The notes under the pieces are model-generated. The model ran no database searches. It was not told where the DNA came from and saw nothing but the letters and a program-made list of their open reading frames with translations. From Bacteroidales bacterium (GTDB lineage: Bacteria; Bacteroidota; Bacteroidia; Bacteroidales; WCHB1-69): 10,849 nucleotides of DNA. Below, one piece after another: positions 7,009 to 10,849 of the stretch. A program made the translations under genes and the position numbers. The stretch's first letter is position 1; every line of letters starts with the position of its first letter. Location of the stretch: the NCBI GenBank assembly GCA_031257735.1, contig JAIROC010000437.1:1-10849 (forward strand), given 5' to 3'.

Positions 7009-7017
7009 TATCTTTGC
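7009..7017 (+). promoter_or_regulatory. Bacteroidetes -7 element for the small transcription unit
   Basis: TATCTTTGC at 7009-7017 matches TAnnTTTGC exactly. No good TTTG box is found 18-20 bp upstream (the region reads ATATATGTATT), so strength is uncertain. Transcription would begin near 7024 and stop at the terminator at 7191-7224, giving an RNA of about 200 nt. Confidence 0.5.
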
Positions 7018-7042
7018 CGCATGGCTCTTTAAATGAGAAAAA

Positions 7043-7171
7043 ATGAAGAATACAAAGAAAATGAGAACGTTATTAATGCAGTTATTTTACTGTTTGATGA
7101 GAAGAAATATTAAGCGGCAGACAAGATTTACTCATATTATTACATCTCCTTTATTTCAGGAGAAATGGTGA
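7043..7171 (+). CDS. candidate 42-aa basic small protein (or part of a small RNA)
   Basis: ATG at 7043 opens a 42-codon frame ending in TGA at 7169-7171. The product begins MKNTKKMRTLLMQLFYCLMR, with a short hydrophobic stretch (about residues 9-19), then a strongly basic middle (RRNIKRQTR), and ends in PLFQEKW. I do not recognise it. It is the longest frame inside a transcript defined by a -7 box at 7009 and an intrinsic terminator at 7191. A second, overlapping 26-codon frame starts at 7034, and the hairpin TCTCCT/AGGAGA (7145-7150 with 7158-7163) lies inside the frame's end, so a structured non-coding RNA is an equally good reading. Confidence 0.35.
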   Translation: MKNTKKMRTLLMQLFYCLMRRNIKRQTRFTHIITSPLFQEKW

Positions 7172-7190
7172 GATTTTAAGTTATTATTTC

Positions 7191-7224
7191 CCTACAGGCA
7201 CTTTATGTGTCTGTAGGTTTTTTT
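7191..7224 (+). terminator. strong intrinsic terminator
   Basis: CCTACAGGCAC (7191-7201) pairs with GTGTCTGTAGG (7207-7217) as an 11-bp stem with one G-T pair and the 5-base loop TTTAT, followed at once by seven T (7218-7224). It is a textbook rho-independent terminator; it ends the small unit that starts near 7024. Confidence 0.88.
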
Positions 7225-7553
7225 AATACTTTTTAGTAGTATCTATATGAAAAAACAAATCCTTCTAATTCCATTTGAAGTTATCCACAAGTACACACGA
7301 CGTAAGAGGTTGTGTGAAAATACACAAAAACGTTCAAACAACGCCGTCATTGCGAGCCCCGCGAAGCAATCCCTACCCAAAAACGCATTGATTGTTAGGG
7401 ATTGCCACGTCGTTGTGCTCCTCGCAATGACGACCTCTATTGTTACGAAAATACTTTTCACACAAGCTCGTAAGCAGGAAACTGCGCCATGCAAGAGAAC
7501 GCTTGACATAGAAGACTTTTGCTTAAAAAGTATCAATAAATGTTCAGGTAATT
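7225..7553. other. gene-free stretch between the small transcript and the radical SAM gene
   Basis: Most of it is the palindromic element at 7310-7465. Frames open across it on both strands (7247-7573 and 7243-7536) translate the repeat and are not credible genes. Just before the radical SAM gene, GACTTTTGC at 7514-7522 is one base away from a TAnnTTTGC box and could be its promoter, which would give a leader of about 25 nt. Confidence 0.45.
7310..7465. mobile_element. 156-bp MITE/REP-like palindromic element, copy 1
   Basis: Bounded by perfect 11-bp terminal inverted repeats TTGTGTGAAAA (7310-7320) and TTTTCACACAA (7455-7465). Nested inside are a perfect 12-bp pair CGTCATTGCGAG (7345-7356) / CTCGCAATGACG (7421-7432) and a 10-bp pair GCAATCCCTA (7366-7375) / TAGGGATTGC (7395-7404), so the whole element can fold into a long hairpin. 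The CGTCATTGCGAG/GGATTGC core belongs to a repeat type I recall as scattered in many bacterial genomes. It has no coding capacity and would need a transposase in trans. The right 44 bp recur inverted at 10708-10751. Confidence 0.82.
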
Positions 7554-8822
7554 ATGCATCCATCTGTTTTTGATAAGTTAAAATTGTTAGCGGAAGCTGC
7601 AAAATACGATGTATCCTGCGTATCAAGCGGAACAACACGAAAGAATATCGCCAAAGGCATAGGTTCTGCGGCGGGGTGGGGTGTTTGTCACAGTTTTACG
7701 GAAGATGGACGTTGTGTTTCTCTGTTGAAGATCATGCTGACTAACAATTGCAAATTTGATTGTGCTTATTGTGTAAACAGGAGCAGTAATGATGTTCCGA
7801 GAGCAACATTTAGCGTATCGGAATTAGTGGAATTAACCATAGAATTTTATCGACGAAATTATATAGAAGGGCTTTTTTTAAGTTCTGGGATTGTACGTAA
7901 CGCCGATTATACGATGGAACGCATGGTGAAAGTAGCGAAAGATTTGCGTGAAGTACATAGATACAATGGTTATATTCATCTGAAAGCCATACCGGGAGCA
8001 AGTTCCGAACTGATGTCTCAAGCAGGACGATATGCCGACAGATTAAGCGTCAATATAGAATTACCCTCTGAAGAGAGTTTGAAATTAATTGCCCCTCAAA
8101 AGGATTATCAAAGTGTTTTTGCACCGATGGGGTATATTCATCAGCGGTTTTTGGAAAGTAAAGAGGAGAAACGTAAATCTCGTTACGCGCCTGTCTATGC
8201 TCCTGCGGGACAGAGTACGCAAATGGTTATTGGCGCATCGCCGGAAGATGACAGACAAATTCTTGGTTTGGCGTCTCTTCTCTACCAGCAGCCCTCTATG
8301 AAAAGAGTATATTATTCAGCATACATTCCCGTCAATCTATCCGATAACAGGTTGCCTGTAATTGCTTCTCCGCCTCTTGTGAGAGAAAATAGACTGTATC
8401 AAGCGGATTGGTTGATGCGTTTTTATCAGTTCAGCATAGACGAAATTGTCAATGATGAGTTTCCTAATTTAGACATGGAAATAGACCCCAAACTCTCCTA
8501 CGCCTTAAGGCATCCCGAATTGTTTCCCGTAGACATACAAACAGCAGACTATGAAATGATATTGAGAGTTCCCGGAATTGGGGTGAAGTCAGCCAAGTTG
8601 ATTGTTACTTCTCGCAAATACGGACGATTATCTTCCGAACATTTACGTAAAATGGGGGTCGTCATAAAGCGGGCAAAATATTTTATTACGTGTAAGGAAT
8701 TATCATCCATGACAGTTAACGAAATTAGACCGGAAAATCTTCGTCAATTGTTTTTGAACCTTACACAGAAAAAAAAGAAAGATAATATGCAATTACAACT
8801 GCAACTCATTTTTCCTGACTGA
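7554..8822 (+). CDS. putative DNA modification/repair radical SAM protein with helix-hairpin-helix domain
   Basis: 422-residue radical S-adenosylmethionine protein of the family usually described as rSAM linked to uracil-DNA glycosylase (TIGR03916-like). The [4Fe-4S] motif is C66-x3-C70-x2-C73 in NNCKFDCAYC. Conserved family segments follow: EGLFLSSGIV, HLKAIPGA, RLSVNIELPSEESLKLIAPQK and STQMVIGASPEDD. Residues about 335-362 form a helix-hairpin-helix (VPGIGVKSAK, 339-348), a non-specific DNA-binding fold, which points to a nucleic-acid substrate. The C-terminal tail is lysine- and glutamine-rich. The ATG at 7554 fits, because the N-terminus (DKLKLLAEAAKYDVSC) is where family members begin. 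The partner gene starts 3 bp after the stop codon. The chemistry is not known to me, so DNA repair or modification is inference from domain content and linkage. Confidence 0.93.
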   Translation: MHPSVFDKLKLLAEAAKYDVSCVSSGTTRKNIAKGIGSAAGWGVCHSFTEDGRCVSLLKIMLTNNCKFDCAYCVNRSSNDVPRATFSVSELVELTIEFYRRNYIEGLFLSSGIVRNADYTMERMVKVAKDLREVHRYNGYIHLKAIPGASSELMSQAGRYADRLSVNIELPSEESLKLIAPQKDYQSVFAPMGYIHQRFLESKEEKRKSRYAPVYAPAGQSTQMVIGASPEDDRQILGLASLLYQQPSMKRVYYSAYIPVNLSDNRLPVIASPPLVRENRLYQADWLMRFYQFSIDEIVNDEFPNLDMEIDPKLSYALRHPELFPVDIQTADYEMILRVPGIGVKSAKLIVTSRKYGRLSSEHLRKMGVVIKRAKYFITCKELSSMTVNEIRPENLRQLFLNLTQKKKKDNMQLQLQLIFPD

Positions 8823-8825
8823 TAG

Positions 8826-9602
8826 ATGAACAAAGATTATTTATCGTTTACCTACGACGGTACTTTTGAAGGCGTATTGACGTGTGTTTTTGAGGCATTC
8901 GACAGTAACCAATTTCCGCAACAACTCCTGTTTCAGGAGATGACATTATTTTCTACGGAAAATTATTGTGTAATCACAGATGTACAAAAAGCGGATCGTG
9001 TGTTGAAGGGATTGAAAAAAAAACTGTCGCCTTTTGCGTTTCAGATGTTATTTACGTGCTGGCTGTCGGAATTGAAGGATATAGATGTGTTACTGTTTCG
9101 TTATATTTGCAAGTCTTTCAAGTCATCGGGGTCTATAGAGTTGAACTTTTCCGACGCCGACGTACTGTCATTATCCAAAATATACAAAAAGGTAAGCAGT
9201 GAAGCCGAAAAAGTGCGACAGTTTGTTCGTTTCCAGAAAACAGCAGATAAGATGTATTTTGCTGCCATCAAACCGCGATATAATGTATTACCGTTGGTTG
9301 TGAATTTTTTTCAGGATAGATTTTCTGACCAACAGTGGGTTATCTACGACATAAAACGCAGTTATGCTCTCTACTACGATTTGATAAAAACAGAAGTCGC
9401 CTATTTCGACGACTTGAAAATGAATGAACTCAACGGGAAATTACATCCTGATTTGCTCGCCGAAGATGAAATTTGTTTTCAGGATACATGGAAACAATAT
9501 TTACAGGCGATTTCTATCAAAGAACGTAAAAATCTTAAACTCCAAAGACAACATATTCCCAAACGTTTCTGGAAATACCTAACCGAAAAACAAGGACGCT
9601 AA
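8826..9602 (+). CDS. DUF4130-type putative DNA metabolism protein, partner of the radical SAM protein
   Basis: 258 residues, recognised as the stand-alone form of the family (TIGR03915/DUF4130-like) that is encoded next to the preceding radical SAM gene or fused to a uracil-DNA glycosylase domain in many bacteria. Supporting features are the N-terminal strand SFTYDGTFEGVLTCVFEAF, the EAEKVRQFVRFQKTADKMYFA block in the middle (about residues 126-146), a PLVVNFFQDRFSDQQWVIYD segment, and the characteristic C-terminus LKLQRQHIPKRFWKYLTE (about residues 237-254). No glycosylase motif is attached here. It has no signal peptide, so it should be cytosolic. The 3-bp spacing from the upstream stop implies translational coupling. 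The biochemical role is unknown; joint action with the radical SAM protein on DNA is inferred. Confidence 0.92.
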   Translation: MNKDYLSFTYDGTFEGVLTCVFEAFDSNQFPQQLLFQEMTLFSTENYCVITDVQKADRVLKGLKKKLSPFAFQMLFTCWLSELKDIDVLLFRYICKSFKSSGSIELNFSDADVLSLSKIYKKVSSEAEKVRQFVRFQKTADKMYFAAIKPRYNVLPLVVNFFQDRFSDQQWVIYDIKRSYALYYDLIKTEVAYFDDLKMNELNGKLHPDLLAEDEICFQDTWKQYLQAISIKERKNLKLQRQHIPKRFWKYLTEKQGR

Positions 9603-9768
9603 TTAATAATTAGGACAAGAGTGAATGAAAGGGATACTGATTTTGGGCAAATCGCATTTTCGCACTTATGAAAATATCAGAGATACGAAATGAGCATTTT
9701 ACAATATTCATAACCTATAAATATAATTCATAACTCGGACAGTCATTGTCAACTACTTTTTTATCTCT

Positions 9769-9798
9769 GTTTTCGTATTATTTTTTTTTATACCTTTG
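9769..9798 (+). promoter_or_regulatory. Bacteroidetes-type promoter of the Panacea gene
   Basis: TACCTTTG at 9791-9798 is a good -7 element; the -33 position holds GTTTTCG (9769-9775), close to TTTG. It would start transcription near 9805, about 27 nt before the ATG at 9832. The rest of the 9603-9831 spacer is AT-rich with no gene seen. Confidence 0.6.
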
Positions 9799-9831
9799 TA
9801 CCCAGATTTATTACGATAAAATTACAACGAT

Positions 9832-10368
9832 ATGATAGCATTTAATTTTAATTTAGACAGAGCATTAAATGCCATTCTTTATGTAGCAAGTAAGCTGAAG
9901 GTAAGCGACTTTCATAAAATATTTAAGATATTATATTTTGCGGATAGAGAACATTTATCAAAATATGGGCGACCTGTTACGGGCGATACATATATTAAGA
10001 TGGAATCGGGTCCTGTTCCTTCCAACATATATGATATTCTCAAAGCTGTCAGGGGAGATAGTTTTTTTTCTTCAAAGGCTGACAATTTCGCCAAAATGTT
10101 TACTGTTGAAGCTAACTACATTATTAAACCGATACAGAAAGCTAATATGGATTATCTGTCCAAGTCGGATATTATTGAATTAGATGCGTCTATAGATAAA
10201 TGTAAGGATAAATCTTTTGAAGAATTAAAAATTTTGTCTCATGATTTGGCATGGAATAGTGCAAAAAACAATTCCCCCATTTCTTTTGAAGACATCTTGA
10301 GAGAGGTTGGTGATGACGGAGACTATATTAATTATATTGCTGAATTTTCAGAACGTAGTCTATCGTAG
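9832..10368 (+). CDS. SocA/Panacea-domain (DUF4065) antitoxin-like protein
   Basis: 178 residues, almost entirely one Panacea domain. Recognisable blocks are FHKIFKILYFADREHLSKYG (27-46), RPVTGDTYIKMESGPVPSNI (47-66, with the conserved GD and SGPVPSNIYD) and LSHDLAW (135-141). Panacea proteins act in toxin-antitoxin systems, where they neutralise a wide range of adjacent toxins directly; the founding member SocA is a proteolytic adaptor for the SocB toxin. No HTH domain is attached, so it may not regulate itself by DNA binding. It has its own promoter. The gene after it, starting 5 bp beyond the stop, is only a 27-codon ORF, so a complete toxin partner is not visible. It could be an orphan antitoxin, possibly useful against phage-borne or plasmid-borne toxins, or the partner has been lost. 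Confidence 0.9.
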   Translation: MIAFNFNLDRALNAILYVASKLKVSDFHKIFKILYFADREHLSKYGRPVTGDTYIKMESGPVPSNIYDILKAVRGDSFFSSKADNFAKMFTVEANYIIKPIQKANMDYLSKSDIIELDASIDKCKDKSFEELKILSHDLAWNSAKNNSPISFEDILREVGDDGDYINYIAEFSERSLS

Positions 10369-10373
10369 ATACT

Positions 10374-10457
10374 ATGGATTATAGAAGTGTATTAGCAGAT
10401 GTTTTAATTAGTGTCTGTCCGAAAACTATCAAACGTTTCGTATATTCGTCATTATGA
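10374..10457 (+). pseudogene. 27-codon ORF downstream of the Panacea gene, possible remnant of a partner gene
   Basis: ATG at 10374, 5 bp after the antitoxin stop, opens a frame beginning MDYRSVLADVLISV and ending at TGA 10455-10457. The spacing is typical of a coupled second gene of a toxin-antitoxin operon, but the frame ends early and no other frame continues it. It is not recognisable as any toxin family. It may be a stump left by deletion or insertion at about 10410, or simply a chance ORF. Confidence 0.2.
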
Positions 10458-10562
10458 GTTGATACATTTTGAAAACAGGCAGGATCGACATGTTGAATAA
10501 TTACACTTTCATAATGTCATTTTGTCCATCATGAAATAGAATTAAAGAATGTCTCTTTTACA

Positions 10563-10607
10563 ATGGCTGAAAGCCATAAATCATTAGCACAGTGGCAACG
10601 CCCTGTG
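10563..10607. repeat. pair of small adjacent hairpins
   Basis: ATGGCT-GAA-AGCCAT (10563-10577) is a perfect 6-bp stem with a triloop. CACAG (10588-10592) pairs with CTGTG (10603-10607) around GGCAACGCC-like sequence. They open the palindrome cluster that runs to the window end. Confidence 0.6.
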
Positions 10608-10633
10608 AAATGAACGATGCCCACTCTCTCTCA

Positions 10634-10708
10634 AGCCCTGAAAGGGCGAAATCCATTTTTTCCCAAAATATCATTTCATCATATAATTGATTACGCCCTT
10701 TCGAGGCT
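10634..10708. repeat. 75-bp inverted repeat element
   Basis: AGCCCTGAAAGGGCGAAATC (10634-10653) and the reverse complement of 10689-10708 match at 17 of 20 positions; the left arm contains its own CCCT-GAA-AGGG hairpin. The right arm ends exactly where the MITE copy begins (10708), so the two elements abut or one is inserted next to the other. The CGCCCTTTCAGGGCT-type arm resembles small dispersed palindromes of Bacteroidetes intergenic regions. Confidence 0.65.
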
Positions 10709-10849
10709 GTGTGAAAAGTATTTTCGTAACAACAGAGATCGTCATTGCGAGTAATCGATTTGATTCTCAAAAGCACAAATGCAATGACGCTTTATGCCTC
10801 ATAATACGGCATTTATAAAAAGCGTCATTATAAGGAGCGCAGCGACGTG
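10708..10849 (-). mobile_element. MITE/REP-like element, copy 2 (inverted, rearranged, cut by window edge)
   Basis: 10708-10751 matches the reverse complement of 7421-7464 at 42 of 44 positions, including the terminal TGTGTGAAAAG and the CGTCATTGCGAG core. GCAATGACG at 10781-10789 pairs with CGTCATTGC at 10740-10748. A second, more diverged core begins at 10823: its 27 bases to the window end match the reverse complement of 7406-7432 at 22 positions. The middle therefore differs from copy 1, suggesting a composite or decayed copy that continues past the window. Confidence 0.75.

Larger units (their letters stand above)
10369..10849. other. gene-poor 480-bp tail filled with palindromic repeats
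   Basis: Apart from the short ORF at 10374-10457, no gene is supported. 10458-10562 is AT-rich and featureless to my eye. From 10563 on, the sequence is a chain of hairpins and repeat copies, annotated separately. The 72-codon frame on the minus strand (10558-10776) runs through these palindromes and is not credible. Confidence 0.6.

Noticed and set aside
7247..7573. 108-codon ORF on the + strand and a 97-codon ORF on the - strand (7243-7536)
   Set aside because: Their central parts are translations of the MITE/REP element (for example VIASPAKQSLPK), a known source of spurious ORFs, and the + frame overlaps the start of the radical SAM gene.
8089..8301. 70-codon + strand ORF within the radical SAM gene, and similar ones at 8966-9202 and 9938-10183
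   Set aside because: They are out-of-frame shadows of strongly supported genes.
9735..10422. 8-bp inverted match TCGGACAG (9735-9742) / CTGTCCGA (10415-10422) flanking the Panacea gene, as possible element ends
   Set aside because: Eight bases over about 700 bp are easily matched by chance, and there is no further homology or target duplication around them.
10558..10776. 72-codon minus-strand ORF
   Set aside because: It lies wholly over hairpins and the start of the MITE copy and has no recognisable protein features.

Overview
The window looks like chromosomal DNA of a low-GC member of the Bacteroidetes, probably Bacteroidales. The evidence is: Bacteroidetes-type promoters (TAnnTTTG -7 elements, one with a well-spaced TTTG -33 box), no Shine-Dalgarno sequences before the starts, a BspA-type leucine-rich-repeat surface protein with a tail resembling a type IX secretion sorting domain, and a large load of small palindromic repeats between genes. 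All supported genes lie on the + strand. I saw no tRNA, rRNA, CRISPR array or transposase gene.

Layout. 1-1724: the 3' part of a ProXp-ala-type prolyl-tRNA editing hydrolase, followed 18 bp later by an M16 zinc protease that starts at TTG. 1725-3593: a spacer with a promoter, then a secreted BspA-like LRR protein. 3594-5191: a 214-bp inverted-repeat element; a near-consensus promoter (3892-3922); a leader holding thirteen 21-bp tandem repeats, which are also open as a small ORF; a 221-aa protein with a helical N-terminus and a beta-rich C-terminus; and a hairpin. This looks like one self-contained transcription unit. 5223-6953: a calcineurin-like metallophosphoesterase and a class I GAPDH, 27 bp apart. 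6954-7553: a gene-poor stretch with a roughly 200-nt transcription unit (promoter -7 box, 42-codon ORF, strong intrinsic terminator) and a 156-bp MITE-like element. 7554-9602: a radical-SAM/helix-hairpin-helix protein and its usual partner, a DUF4130-type protein, 3 bp apart, together a predicted DNA modification or repair pair. 9603-10368: a spacer with a promoter, then a SocA/Panacea-domain (DUF4065) antitoxin-like protein. 10369-10849: no convincing gene, only a 27-codon ORF that may be the stump of a partner gene, then a dense cluster of palindromes and an inverted copy of the MITE.

The housekeeping genes (tRNA proofreading, GAPDH) are intermixed with accessory ones (BspA-like surface protein, rSAM/DUF4130, Panacea). 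The parts least explained by known families are the tandem-repeat leader with its downstream protein and the small transcript at 7009-7224. All family assignments were made by eye from motifs, without database searches.
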